NCBI GenBank assembly: GCA_021234155.1
Contig: JAJEKV010000052.1
Span: 3,763,606 to 3,827,605, forward strand
Origin: Isoetes taiwanensis
Taxonomy: Eukaryota; Streptophyta; Lycopodiopsida; Isoetales; Isoetaceae
Direction: 5' to 3'
DNA length: 64,000 bases
Shown here: piece by piece, positions 32,481-44,640 of the stretch
How positions within the stretch are numbered: position 1 is the stretch's first letter
Layout: each line of letters opens with the position of its first letter
Notes under the pieces: model-generated
What the model was told of the DNA's origin: nothing
What the model saw: the letters and a program-made list of their open reading frames with translations, nothing else
Databases searched by the model: none
Position numbers and translations under genes: made by a program

Positions 32481-32829
32481 AAACCAAAAAGAGGAAGGTT
32501 GGGCATGCACCATTCAATCCAAAACCTATTCAATCTAAAAAAACATGATATACTAACCTTAGAATAGTTGCTTGCGTGTAGATCGTGGTACTAGCGCCGC
32601 CGGATCGCCCAAGAACCTCAAGAAGTAGGGCAAAAAGAAGTTCCGAAAAGCCGCCGGCTGGTTCAAAATATTACGAGCGCCGCGATGCGACGCCACGCCG
32701 CGATGCGACGTTATTTCAAATCTGCGTCGCACGCGACGTCCTTGCGACGTATTTTGTTATAGCGACGTTATTGTTTTTGCATCTTTTTTTTTAATGTGAA
32801 GCTCATTAAAGTTTGTCCCTAGGCTTATT

Positions 32830-35800
32830 TGAACAGTCCCGGAGGTCGATCCTTGAACGGAGGATTCAACGGGCCGAATATATAGGGGAACCGAAGCCGG
32901 GAGGGTGTTCATTAGCATACGCCCCCTGTGGGCTGGTGCCGTGACAAAGCTGCCGAGAACGTTTTTGGGGTCCGGCCTCGGGACTCTCCCCCACCGAGGT
33001 GGCCATTCAAAGTCGCCTTTGTTTGACTTGGGGAAGGGTGCTACCATGCTTGCCCAACAACGCTGCCCGGACCGTTCTAACCCCAACGCTTGGGTCTGGA
33101 CCTTATCCGAAAATTTTGGAAATTTTCCTGTATGCTGGTGATGACCATAGAAGCCAGCTGACCAAAAACCATAATTTAATTCCATGCCATGCATTAACTA
33201 CGAATTTATAAACCATAAATGCAATAAAATGCATAACTAAAAAAGAGTGTGCATCGTAAAAAAGGCGTAGTCTTTGACTGTGAGGGCAACAAGGCGGTAT
33301 GGACACATTAAAAAAATTTTCACTTGGAAACTATGAAGCAATCTTTCATCAAGGTACAATTGTTTCTGAGAAACAAAACCAGTTCATTACAAGTTAGTTA
33401 TGCCATCCATGTTAATAGCTTTAGGGAGCAAAAACCAAAACAAAACCCTTCTAGAACCGGGCAAGTCACTGTGGTTTACGCCCAATGCAATCTTAGACCA
33501 AGTATAACGCCCAATGAGCCAAGGTCAACCCCAAGTACAACGATCCCACAAACTCCATTCCTTTGACCTTAGCTAACCCTTTGACCTAGACCTTCTCCGA
33601 AAATTTCAAAATTGGGCTGTGGTGATGGAGATGGATTAGGAATCCAGCGGGCAAAAATCAGAATTTATTTTCGCACAATGCATTAATTGGTGAATTTATG
33701 AATGTCTTGCCATCGAAAAGCGCCCCCGACTTCTACTTGCCACATCGGGAGGAGGACAGGCCCAAACTCCGCCCGCCCTGCCCTTTGTTCGTATTCTCTA
33801 CATTTCTGCCGGCCAGGTCCAAGTGTAACAGACAAGTCTCGCCCCCAAAACGCAAACCCTTCTAGAACCCGCAACCCACGTGGTTTACGCTTTGGAGGCC
33901 CTCTCCTTGTCGATTAGGGCGGACCTTGCGCCGCGGACTTGACGCGGGAGTGGGGGGGTGTTGATGCTAGAGCACGACCCTAAAATCCCCCCGAAGCCGC
34001 TTTTGCCCCACTTCCTCTCCCCAAGGCCCTCGGGACGGACGGGCGACCTCCCTCCTCCGAATCAAGCGATTTGACTCTCATTTAATGGACTCAGAACATC
34101 GACGCTGTTCTAGGGACCAAGTTCGCGGGCGTAAGACCAAAACTCGCCCCAAAACAAAACCCTTCTAGAACTGCAAGTCATTGTGGTTTACGCTGAGAGG
34201 CCCTCTCCTTGTCGATTTGGTCGGGACCTTGCACCGTGATCTTGACATGGAGTGGGGGGTGTTGACGTGAGCTGGGACCCTAAACTCCCCGAAGTTGCTT
34301 GCCCCAATTCAGTTCATTACAAGTTAATTATGCCATCCATGTCAAATAGCTTTAGGGAGCAACCGTTGAACAAGGGCATTCTCTATCCATATGCCTTGAT
34401 ACCTAAAACACAACCATCATCACAAGCAACCAAATCTAACCCCCAACCCCAAGACTAGTCTTTTGCTTTTTTTCAGAATCATTTATCTTCATTCTAGTAG
34501 TTATGATGCTTTTCTCAGAATCATTTATCTTCATTCTAATAGTTATGATGCTTATATTCTCAATGCAATCTTAGACCAAGTATAACGCCCAAATGAGCCA
34601 AGGTCAACCCCAAGTACAACGATCCCACAAACTCCATTCCTTTGACCTTAGCTAACCCTTTGACCTAGACCTTCTCCTCCAAAAATTTCAAAATTGGGCT
34701 GTGTAGGCCGAGATGGGTTAGGAATCCAGCTGGCAAAAAATCAGAATTTATTTTCGCACAATGCATTAATTGGTAATTTATGAATGTCTTGCCATCGCAA
34801 AAGCGCCCCGACTTCTACTTGCCACATCGGGAGGAGGACAGGCCCAAACTCCGCCCGCAGCTTCCCTTGCTCCGTGATTCTCGGGCCGCAGCTCGCCAGT
34901 CCCAAGTGCAAACAGACCAAGTCTCGCCCCCAAAACGCAAACCCTTCTAGAACCCGGCAACCCACTGTGGTTTACGCTTTGGAGGCCCTCTTGTTGTCGA
35001 TTCGGGCGGGACCTTGCGCCGCGGACTTGACATGGAGTGGGGGTGTTGACGCCAGAGCACGGACCCTAAAATCCCCCGAAGCCGCTTTTGCCCCACTTCC
35101 TCTCTCCCCAAGGCCCCGGGACGGACGGGCGACCTCCCCCTCCGAATCGCGATTTGACTCTCGCCAATGGACTCGTGAACGCCGACGCTGCCCCTCGGGA
35201 CCAAGTTCGGCGGGCTTTAAGACCAAAACTCGCCCCCAAAACAAAACCCTTCTAGAATCTCGCAAGTCATGTGGTTTACGATTTGGAGGCCCTCTCCTTG
35301 TCGATTTGGTCGGGACCTTGCAATCAGATCTTGACATGGAGGGGGGTGTTGACGCCAGAGCCGGGACCCTAAACTCCTAAGTTGCTTGCTTGCCCCGACC
35401 AGTTCATTACAAGTTAATTATGCCATCCATGTCAAATAGCTTTAGGGAGCAAACCGCTGAACAAGGGCATTCTCTCTATCCATATGCCTTGATAACAAAA
35501 AACACAACCATCATCACAAGCAACCAAATCTAACCCCCAACCCCAAGCACTAGTCTTTTGCTTTTCTCAGAATCATTTATCTTCATTCTAGTAGTTATGA
35601 TGCTTTTTTCAGAATCATTTATCTTCATTCTAATAGTTATGATGCTTATATTCTCAATGCAATCTTAGACCAAGTATAACGCCCAAATGAGCCAAGGTCA
35701 ACCCCAAGTACAACGATCCCACAAACTCCATTCCTTTGACCTTAGCTAACCCTTTGACCTAGACCTTCTCCAAAAATTTTCAAAATTGGGCCGTAGTGTC

Positions 35801-38800
35801 GAGATGGGTTAGGAATCCACCGGGCAAAAAATCAGAATTTATTTTCGCACAATGCATTAATTGCGAATTTATGAATGTCTTGCCATCGCAAAAGCCTCGA
35901 CTTCTACTTGCCACATCGGGAGGAGGACAGGCCCAAACTCCGCCCCGGCGGGCCCTTGTTCGTGATTCTGGCCGGGCAGTTTTTCTCGGCCAGGTCAAGT
36001 GCAAACATCAAGTCTCGCCCCCAAAACGCAAACCCTTCTAGAACCCGCAACCCACGTGGTTTACGCTTTGGAGGCCTCTCCTTGTCGATTCGGGCGGACC
36101 TTTGCGCCGGACTTGACGTGGGAGTGGGGGTGTTGGACGCCGAGCACGGACCCTAAAATCCCCCGAAGCCGCTTTGCCCCCAATTTTCTCCCCAAGGCCC
36201 TCGGGGACGGACGGCCACCTCCCCTCCGAATCAGCGATTTGACTCTCGCCAATGGACTCGGAACGCCGACGCTGCCCTGGGGGGACCAAGTTCCGCAGGG
36301 CAGAAGACCACCCGACCTCCAAGAAGCCCCAAAGTAGCTCACTTCCATCACACTCGTAGTCAATTGGCCTAGGATGGATGCGGGATACCGCCGTGGAGGC
36401 GCGGAGTGTTTCTTTGCAAAACCGACCTTGTAACTTGCTCCCTAGGGTAATTTCGCCATTCTGGGACGATTTGGCAGGGTCGATTTGCCATTCCGAGCCT
36501 CCGTGCCCGAACGACAAGACACGCGGGTTTCTACAAGGCCATCCATGTCCCCCGCTTTAGGGGTTTGACAAGTTCTCCGGACCGATCTGGAATCTTTTGG
36601 GCCTTCCCCAAGAGGGGCCCCCTGAACGGAGGATCCAACGGCCGGATAGGGGAACCGGCCCGGAGGGTGGTCATTAGCGCAGCCCATGGGGAGCCGCCAG
36701 AAGGGGCTGCCCGGGAACTTTTTGGATCCCGCCTCTTGGGGTCCGGACTCTCCCTCTAGGAGGGATCCCCGCAAGGTCCCGGGCCTCGTTTGACTTGGGG
36801 AAGGGTGCCAGCCGTTGCCCCGCAACGGGCTGCCCCGACCGCTCTAATGCTAACCCTTTGACCTAGACCTTCTCCTCAAAATTTCAAAATTGGGTGTAGG
36901 CCGGAAATGGATTAGGATTCCACCGGCAAAAATCAGAATTTATTTTCGCACAATGCATTAATTGCGAATTTATGAATGTCTTGCCATCGCAAAAGCCCCC
37001 GACTTCTACTTGCCACATCGGGAGGAGGACAGGCCCAAACTCCCGCCCGCCAGGCCCCTGTCTGAGATTCTCGGCTGTGCTTCTTCTCGCCAGGTCCCAA
37101 GTGCAATGCATCAAGTCTCGCCCCCAAAATGCAAACCCTTCTAGAACCCGCAACCCAGTGGTTTACGCTTTGGAGGCCCTCTCCTTGTCGTGATTTGGGC
37201 GGACCTTGCGATTGTGACTTGACGGGAGTGGGGTGACACGGACCCTAAAATCCCCCGAAGCCGCTTTTGCCCCGAATTTCCTCTTCCCAAGGCCCCTCGG
37301 GACGGACGGGCGACCTCCCTCCTGGAATCGCTGATTTGACTCTGCCAATGGACTCGGAACGCCGACGCGTTGCCCTCGGGACCAAGTTCCGGGCCGTAAG
37401 ACCACCCACCTCCAAGAAGCCAAAGTAGCTCACTTCCATCACACTCGTAGTCAATTGGCCTAGGATGTGGCGGATACCATCGTGGAGGGCGCGGAGTGTT
37501 TCTTTCTTTGCAAAACCACCTTGTAACTTGCTCCCTAGGGTAATTTCGCCATTCCTGACGATTTTAAGTGGTGGTCGCATTTGCCATTCCAAGGCCTCCC
37601 TGTGTCCTAACGACAAGACACGCGGGTTTCTACAAGGCCGACCTCGTGACGACCCGGGCTGTTTGACAAGTTCTCCCGACCGATCTGGAATCTTTTGGGC
37701 CTTCCCCAAGAGGGGCCCTCGAACGGAGGATCCAACGGTCGGATAGGGGAACCGGGCCCGGGAGGGTGGTCATTAGCGCAGCCCCGGGAGCCGCCAGAAG
37801 GGCTGCCTCGGGAACTTTTTGATCCCGCCTCTTGGGGTGGGACTCTCCCCTCTTGTGAGGGATCCCCGCAAGGTCCCCGGCCTCGCTTGACTTGGGGAAG
37901 GGTGCCAGCTGGTTGCCCCCCGCAACGGGCTGCCCCGACCGCTCTAATGCTAACCCTTTGACCTAGACCTTCTCCTAAAATTTCCCAAAAAATTGGGCTG
38001 TGTGCGGAAATGGATTAGGATTCCAGCTGGCAAAAAATCAGAATTTATTTTCGTACAATGCATTAATTGCGTAATTTATGAATGTCTTGCCACCGCAGCG
38101 CCCCACTTCTACTTGCCACATCGGGAGGAGGACAGGCCCAAACTCCGCCCGCCAGGGCCCTTGCTCCGTATTCCTGGCTGCTTCGCTGTGTCCCTGCGTA
38201 ACAGGGACAAGTCTCGCCCCCCAAAACGAAAACCCTTCTAGAACCCGCAACCCACGTGGTTTACGTTTTGGAGGCCCCTCCTTTGTCGATTCGGGGGACC
38301 TTTGCGCCGTGACTTGACGCGGAGTGGGGGTGTTGACGCCAGAGCACGGACTCCTAAAATCCCCCCGAAACCGCTTGCCCCGAATTTCCTCTCCCCAAGG
38401 CCCCGGGACGGACGGGCGACCTCCCCTCTCCGGGAATCGCGATTTGACTCGGGCCAATGGACTCGAGAACGCCGACGCGTGCCCCCGGGACCAAGTCCGC
38501 GGGTGAAGACCACCCACCTCCAAGAAGCGCCAAAGTAGCTCACTTCCATCACAACTCGTAGTCAATTGGCCTAGGATGTGGATGCTGGATACCGGGAGGA
38601 GGGCGGAGAGTTTTTTCTTTGCAAAACCAACCTTGTAACTTGCTCCCTAGGGTAATTTCGCCATTCCGGACGATTTGGCAGTGGTCGATTTGCCATTTCG
38701 AGCCTCCTGCGTCTCAACGACAAGACACCGCTGGTTTCTACAAGGCTCACCTCAGACGCCCGCGGGTTTGACAAGTTCTCCTGACCGATTCTGGAATCTT

Positions 38801-41800
38801 TTGGGCCTTCCCAAGAGGGGCCCCCGAACGGAGGATCCAACTGGCCGGATAGGGGAACCGGGCCCGGGAGGGTGGTCATTAGCTGCAGCCCGGGAGGGAG
38901 CCGCCAGAAGGGCTGCCTCGGGAACTTTTTGGATCCCGTGATCTTGGGGTCCGGACTCTCCTCTTGTGAGGGATCCCCGCAAGGTCCCGCCTCGCTTGAC
39001 TTGGGAAGGGTGCCACCGGTTGTTCCCGCAACGGGCTGCCCCGACCGCTCTAATGCTAACCCTTTGACCTAGACCTTCTCCAAAAATTCGAAAAATTGGC
39101 CGCGGGCCGAAATGGATTAGGATTCCAGCGGCAAAAATCAGAATTTATTTTCGCATAATGCATTAATTGCGAATTTATGAATGTTCACATCGCAAGCCCC
39201 CGACTTCTACTTGCCACATCGGGGGAGGACAGGCCCAAACTCCGGGCTCCGCAGTTCCCCTTGTTCAGATTCTCGCCTGCGGCTTCTCGCCGTCCCAAGT
39301 GCAACAGCACCAAGTCTCGCCCCAAAACGCAAACCCTTCTAGAACACCGCAACCCACGGTTTACTTTGGGAGGCCCCTCCTTGTCGATTCGGCGGGACCT
39401 TGCGCCCGTGACTTGACGTGGAGGGGTGTTGATGCCAGCACACGGACCCTAAAATCCCCCGAAGCCGCTGTCTCCTAATTTCCCTCTCCCCAAGGCCCCG
39501 GGACGGGGACGGGCGACCTCCCCTCTCCGGAATCGCGATTTGACTCTGCCAATGGACTCAGAACGTCGACGTTGCCCTGGGGACCAAGTTCCGCGGGCCG
39601 TAAGACCACCCACCTCCAAGAAGCCAAAGTAGCTCACTTCCATCACACTCAGAGTCAATTGGCCTAGGATGTGGATGCGGATACCGCCGCGGGAGGGCGG
39701 AGTGTTTCTTTTCTTTTGCAAAACCGACCTTGTAACTTGCTCCCTAGGGTAATTTCGCCATTCCGGACGATTTGGCAGGGTCGATTTGCCATTCCGGAGC
39801 CTCCCCAGTGCCCGAACGACAAGACACTGCGGTTTCTACAAGGCCGACCTCGTGACGCCGCTTGCTTGACAAGTTCTCCTGACCGACCGAATCTTTGGGC
39901 CTTCCCAAGAGGGGGCCCCGAACGGAGGATCCAACGGCCGGATAGGGGAACCGGCCCGAGGGTGGTCATGCATGCTGCCCCTGGGGGAGCCGCCAGAAGG
40001 GCTGCCCGAACTTTTTGGATCCCGCCTCTTGGGGTCCTGGACTCTCCCTCTTGTGAGGGATCCCCGCAAGGTCTCCGGGCCTCGCTTTTGACTTGGGGAA
40101 GGGTGCCAGCTCGGTTGCCTCGCAACGGGCTGCCCCGACCGCTCTAATGCTAACCCTTTGACCTAGACCTTCTCAAAAATTTCAAAATTGGGCCGTGGTG
40201 CTGGAAATGGATTAGGATTCCAGCTGGCAAAAATCAGAATTTATTTTCGCAGACAATGCATTAATTGCGAATTTATGAATGTCTTGCCACCGCAAAAGCG
40301 CCCCACTTCTACTTGCCACATCGGGAGGAGGACAGGCCCAAACTCCGGCCCGGGCAGCCCCTTGTCTGCAGATTCTCTCGGCCGCAGCCTTCGGCCAGGT
40401 CCCAAGTGCAACAGACCAAGTCTCGCCCCCCAAAATGCAAACCCTTCTAGAACCCGGGCAACCCACAGTGGTTTACGCTTTGGAGGCTCTCCTTGTCGAT
40501 TCGGGCGGACTTGCAGGCGGACTTGACGGGAGTGGGGGGTGACAGCACGGACCCTAAAATCCCCCGAAGCCGCTTGCCCCGGACTTCCTCTTCCCAAGGC
40601 CCCGGGGACTGACGGCCACTCCTCCCCTCCGGAATCGCGATTTGACTCTCGCCTAATGGACTCGTAAGAACGCCGACGTTGCCCCCGGGACCAAGTTCGG
40701 GGCGTGAAGACCACCCGACCTCCAAGAAGCCAAAGTAGCTCACTTCCATCAAACTCGTAGTCAATTGGCCTAGGATGTGGATGGGATACCGCCGCGTGGA
40801 GGGCGTGAGTGTTTTCTTTTGCAAAACCGACCTTGTAACTTGCTCCCTAGGGTAATTTCGCCATTCCGGACGATTTGGCAGGGTCGATTTGCCATTCCGA
40901 GCCTCCCGCGCCCGAACGACAAGACACCGCGGTTTCTACAAGGCCTCTCAGACTTTCCATTGTTTGACAAGTTCTCCCGACCGATCTGGAATCTTTTTGG
41001 GCCTTCCAAGAGGGGCCCCCGAACGGAGGATCCAACGGCCGGATAGGGGGAACCGGCCCGGAGGGTGGTCATTAGCGCAGCCCCGGGAGCGCCGCCAGAA
41101 GGGCTGCCTCGGGAACTTTTTTGATCCCGCCTCTTGGGGTCCTGACTCTCCTCTCTTGTGAGGGATCCCCGCAAGGTCCCGGCCCGCTTGACTTGGGAAG
41201 GGTGCCAGCCGGCTGTCCCCGCAATCCGCCGCCCCCACCGCTTCTAATGCTAACCCTTTGACTCTAGACCTTCTCCCAAAATTTCAAAATTGGGTCGGTG
41301 TTGAAATGGATTAGGATTCCAGCCGCAAAAAATCAGAATTTATTTTCGCATAAATGCATTAATTGCGTAATTTATGAATGTCTTGCCACCGCAAAAGCGC
41401 CGACTTCTACTTGCCACATCGGGAGGACAGGCCCAAACTCCGGCCCGCCGGGCCTCTTGCCCGTGATTCTCGGCGGGCAGCCTTCGCCGTGTCCTGTGCA
41501 ACGTGACTCAAGTCTCGCCCCCAAAACGCAAACCCTTCTAGAACCTCGCAACCCACCGTGGTTTACGTTTTGGAGGCCCTCCTTGTCCCGATTCGGGCAG
41601 ACCTTGCTACTGCGGACTTGACGTGGAGTGGGGGTGTTGACGCCAGAGCACGGACCCTAAAATCCCCCGAAACCGCTTGCCCGGAATTTCCTCTCCCCAA
41701 GGCCCTCGGGATCGGACGGGCGACCTCCCTCTCAGGAATTGCGATTTGACTCGGCCAATGGACTCGAACGGCCGACGCGGCGTTGCCTGGGGACCAAGTT

Positions 41801-42128
41801 CGCGGGCCAGAAGACCACCCGACCTCCAAGAAGCCAAAGTAGCTCACTTCCATCACACCGTAGTCAATTGGCCTAGGATGTGGATGCTGGATACCGTCGG
41901 GAGGGCGTGAGTGTTTCTTTCTTTTGCAAAACCCACCTTGTAACTTGCTCCCCTAGGGTAATTTCGCCATTCCGACGATTTGGTGGTCGATTTGCCATTT
42001 CGAGCCTCCCGATGCCCGAACGACAAGACACCGCGGTTTCGGCAAGGTCGACCTCGTGCCGCCGGTTTGACAAGTTCTCCCGACCGACTGAATCTTTGGG
42101 CCTTCCCAAGAGGGGCCCTCGAATCCGA
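32830..42128 (+). repeat. ~1.1-kb satellite array, left part
   Basis: The landmark TTTATGAATGTCTTGCC occurs at about 33701, 34783, 35873, 36975, 38081, (39180, altered), 40278 and 41377, spacings 1082-1106. Conserved blocks in order: GCACAATGCATTAATTGCG; CATCGGGAGGAGGACAGGCC; ACCCTTCTAGAACCC with flanking hairpin arms; CCTAAAATCCCCCGAA; GACCAAGTTCCGCGGGC; AGTAGCTCACTTCCATCACA; CTCCCTAGGGTAATTTCGCC; AACGACAAGACA; CCGAACGGAGGATCCAACGG; GAGGGATCCCCGCAAGGTCC; CTAACCCTTTGACCTAGACC. The first segment (32830-33330) is an old diverged unit. Units at 33.4-35.8 kb are a different subtype with a duplicated hairpin block. The array is cut at 42128 by a transposon and resumes at 49907. Open frames on both strands are not supported as genes. 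Confidence 0.95.
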
Positions 42129-42140
42129 CACTACCACCCC
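42129..42140 (+). repeat. Left terminal repeat, copy 2
   Basis: CACTACCACCCC, the one end in the window that begins with a canonical CACTA. Confidence 0.8.
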
Positions 42141-42179
42141 GGATAGGGGGACCACACCTAAAACAACAAAAGAATAAAA

Positions 42180-42930
42180 AGACCACATGTCGTTGTTCCA
42201 AAAAATCTACATGTGGTTATGTGGAGGTGTGGTTTATTAAGGAGGGTGTGTAGTTTTTCTATGGAGCTATAGTTTTTTTTTTTTGAAGGTGTGGTCTTTT
42301 TTTGAGGTGTTTTTTTTTAAAAGAAGTGTTGCTTATTTTTTGAGGGGGTGTTGTTTTTAAGAAGGTGTTGTTTTTTGAGGTGTAGTTTATAACCAGGTGT
42401 AGTTTTTAAGTAGTAATTTATTTTTTATGGAAGTATAGTTTTTTGAAGTGTGGTTTATACTGAGGTATAGTTTTTAAGTGGTTGTTTTTAAGGAAGTATG
42501 GTTTTCTAAAGTGGTATGATTTTTTTTTAATCGAGGTGTTGTTTTTGAGGTGTCGCTTATAAGTGGGTGTAGTTTTTAAATAGCTGTTTTTTAAAGAAGT
42601 ATGGTTTTTGAAGTGTGGTTTATAAGCGGGTGTAGTTTTTAAGGGTCGCTTTTTTTAATGAAGTATGGTTTTCTCAAGTGGTGTAGTTTATAACTAGGTG
42701 TAGTTTTAAGAAGCTATTTTTAAGGAAGTATGATTTTTTTTTGGTGTGGTTTATAACTAGGTATAGTTTTTTACGTAGCTATTTTTAAAGTAAGTATGGT
42801 TTTTGAGGTGTGGTTTTAAGTAGGTGTAGTTTTTAAGTGGTCGTTTTTTTACGTATGTGATTTTTGAAGTGGGCGAAGTTTTTTACGATCTATTTCTTCA
42901 GAAAGTATGTTTTTTTTGAGGTTATTTCTT
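42180..42930. repeat. Left subterminal repeats, copy 2
   Basis: About 750 bp of tandemly varied GGTGTAGTTTTTAAG, GAAGTATGGTTTTT and GAGGTGTGGTTTATAA units. These are about 15-20 bp motifs in a single orientation, consistent with binding sites clustered at a CACTA-type end. Confidence 0.8.
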
Positions 42931-43033
42931 AAGCAAAGCACCACCACTTGGAATATTGTTTGTGTGCTCAACTTTGGGAATGTATCGTATTGTTTTACAT
43001 TCGTGAAAAATAACTTCAACGGTTAGATCCAAC

Positions 43034-43386
43034 CACTACAAGAGAATGAGCATTTTTGTCGAAAAAATCGCCGATCGTTTCTAGAGAGATTTTTGTCCGA
43101 CGACAAAGCCAGAGAGCGCATCGACGATTACTATTTTGATGCTTTTCCTAACGATACTACGCCGCACATATCGCCACATAAATCGCCGTAAGCCTTCGCC
43201 GTTAAGCGCCATATTAATCGTCGTAATATACGCCAAATATGCATCGCAAAAAAAGCATCGATTTTGGCGCCGTAATAACCGCCGAATAACCGCCAGAAAA
43301 TGCGCCCGATATAACGCCGATATATCATCGATTTTAGGGCCAAACTATTCGGCCGATATTGCATCGACTAATGTGCTTTTCTAGGC
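43034..43386. mobile_element. Small CACTA-derived MITE (about 350 bp)
   Basis: The left end CACTACAAGAGAATGAGCAT then TTTTGTCG is a standard plant CACTA terminus. The right end, read in reverse, gives CTAGAAAAGCACATTAGTCG, a decayed partner. The interior is a lattice of GCCG / CATCGATTTT words. It has no coding capacity and no clear target duplication (AAC on the left). It is unrelated at its termini to the larger element that surrounds it. Confidence 0.6.
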
Positions 43387-44270
43387 GCTTATTACAATTT
43401 TAGTTATAACATTTCATTGAACAAAGATATTTTAGATGAAATTTGATGTTTCACAAAAAGCCCCGGATTTGTCTAATGATGTATTATTTAATTAAGCTTG
43501 ATTTAGTTCCCCGGGGGGGGTTTAATTTCCATCCCTAGCTAGTATTGTAGGTTTGAGCTAACGCGGACCGATATTTATACGCTTATGGGACACTTAAGAA
43601 TCTACCCAATAGACTTACAATACTATATTCATACAAGAACTTGACAATTTTATAATCTTGCTAGAGTTCCTGGGGATAGTCTGGGACAATGTGGCATCTC
43701 TAGAGACATAGAATTTGTTATGTGCATGCAATGTCTTTGTATTTTATGGTTTAGTAAAATACTTGTAGGGCATACGGAAATAAGTTAGCTTTTAATTGCC
43801 CCTCTAGATTTGCTAGATGGATACTATGCCGTGAGCCGATTTGCTTGGTTGCATGGTCTAAAAGATCGTGGTCTTAATTTAATACTATGGCTTTAAAAGG
43901 TTGGTAAGACCTTCAAAATTTTATAATGGTTGAAAAACCTATCTTTATCTACCTTGAAAATTGGCCCCAGTAGTTGACATCGAAAATGGCATATTGCATG
44001 TAAAGAATGCAATATGTGGAAATTTGATGCCTTGGACATTTTGGCGATAGCCCTAGAGCTGTTGGTGTAGGTAACGCTACTGTGACTCTAACCCGACTTT
44101 TAAAAGAGATGTCGCGTGGATGGGGTTAACTTTTACTTTCTAGTTCATGTCTCCATGCATGGACCCGACGACTGCATAAAACCGTGGTTCTCAAACCAGG
44201 AGAATCCACCCAATGGTGCGCCCATAGCCGGTATTGCTTGTGGAGATTTTCAAGAAACCGAAGGGCTCTA
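43387..44270. other. No gene recognised
   Basis: AT-rich DNA with no supported frame, inside the transposon. Confidence 0.5.
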
Positions 44271-44274
44271 ATGT

Positions 44275-44640
44275 TCCACGCCCGGCTCTAATGTGCCACC
44301 TAGGCTCCAACATGCCAAGGTGGCTCAAACATGCCACCTAGGTTCAAATGCCACGTTATTCTAGCGTGCCACCTAAGGTGCACCTAGTTATCTATAAAAA
44401 CAACCACGCTTTTCGACCTCTAAAACGTAGACCCTATGTGGTGCTAGGTTATTGTAGGATTTTACGCTATGGAGATCGAAGTTTTGGTCGCTTGCACTTG
44501 GGACATGGTCGAGAAGTTGCAGCTTGAAGACGCAAAGCAATAGGAACTGACGGACATGGGTTTGGATCTATTTTCCTCCCATTGTGGCAATTAGAAATCA
44601 AGAGCTAATTGTATACGCATTGTCTTGAATAGAAGCGCCA
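44275..44640. repeat. 21-bp minisatellite remnant plus foldback-related sequence
   Basis: 44285-44355 holds about three reversed minisatellite monomers (CCACCTAGGCTCCAACATGC). 44370-44500 matches one arm and the loop of the foldback at 14471-14762 (AAGGTGCACCTAGTTATCTA, GTGCTAGGTTATTGTAGG), and 44500-44625 matches 14780-14890 in reverse. The same neighbours therefore occur in both transposon copies. Confidence 0.8.

Larger units (their letters stand above)
25263..32785. mobile_element. Possible decayed CACTA element 3
   Basis: The left end reads CACAACAAGAAAAAGGCC followed by ATTTAGCGACG, close to the CACTACAAGAAAA...GCGACG start of many plant CACTA elements. It is followed by a CG-rich subterminal zone full of GCGACG. 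About 7.5 kb away (32660-32765) the motifs GCGATGCGACG and GCGACGTT return, next to an end whose reverse complement reads CACATTAAAAAAAAAG. The interior holds a multi-exon minus-strand gene. The ends are not good inverted repeats and no 3-bp duplication is evident, so this is a candidate only. Confidence 0.35.

Noticed and set aside
31584-32533. 309-aa and other Phe/Ser/Leu-rich minus-strand frames
   Set aside because: They translate a purine-rich tract; stops cannot occur in such composition and no domain is present.
42141-42160. Satellite-like GGATAGGGGGACC just inside the left end of copy 2, which might shift the border
   Set aside because: The spacing test (1104 bp left after excision) and the matching right terminus support the border at 42129; the similarity is short and likely chance.
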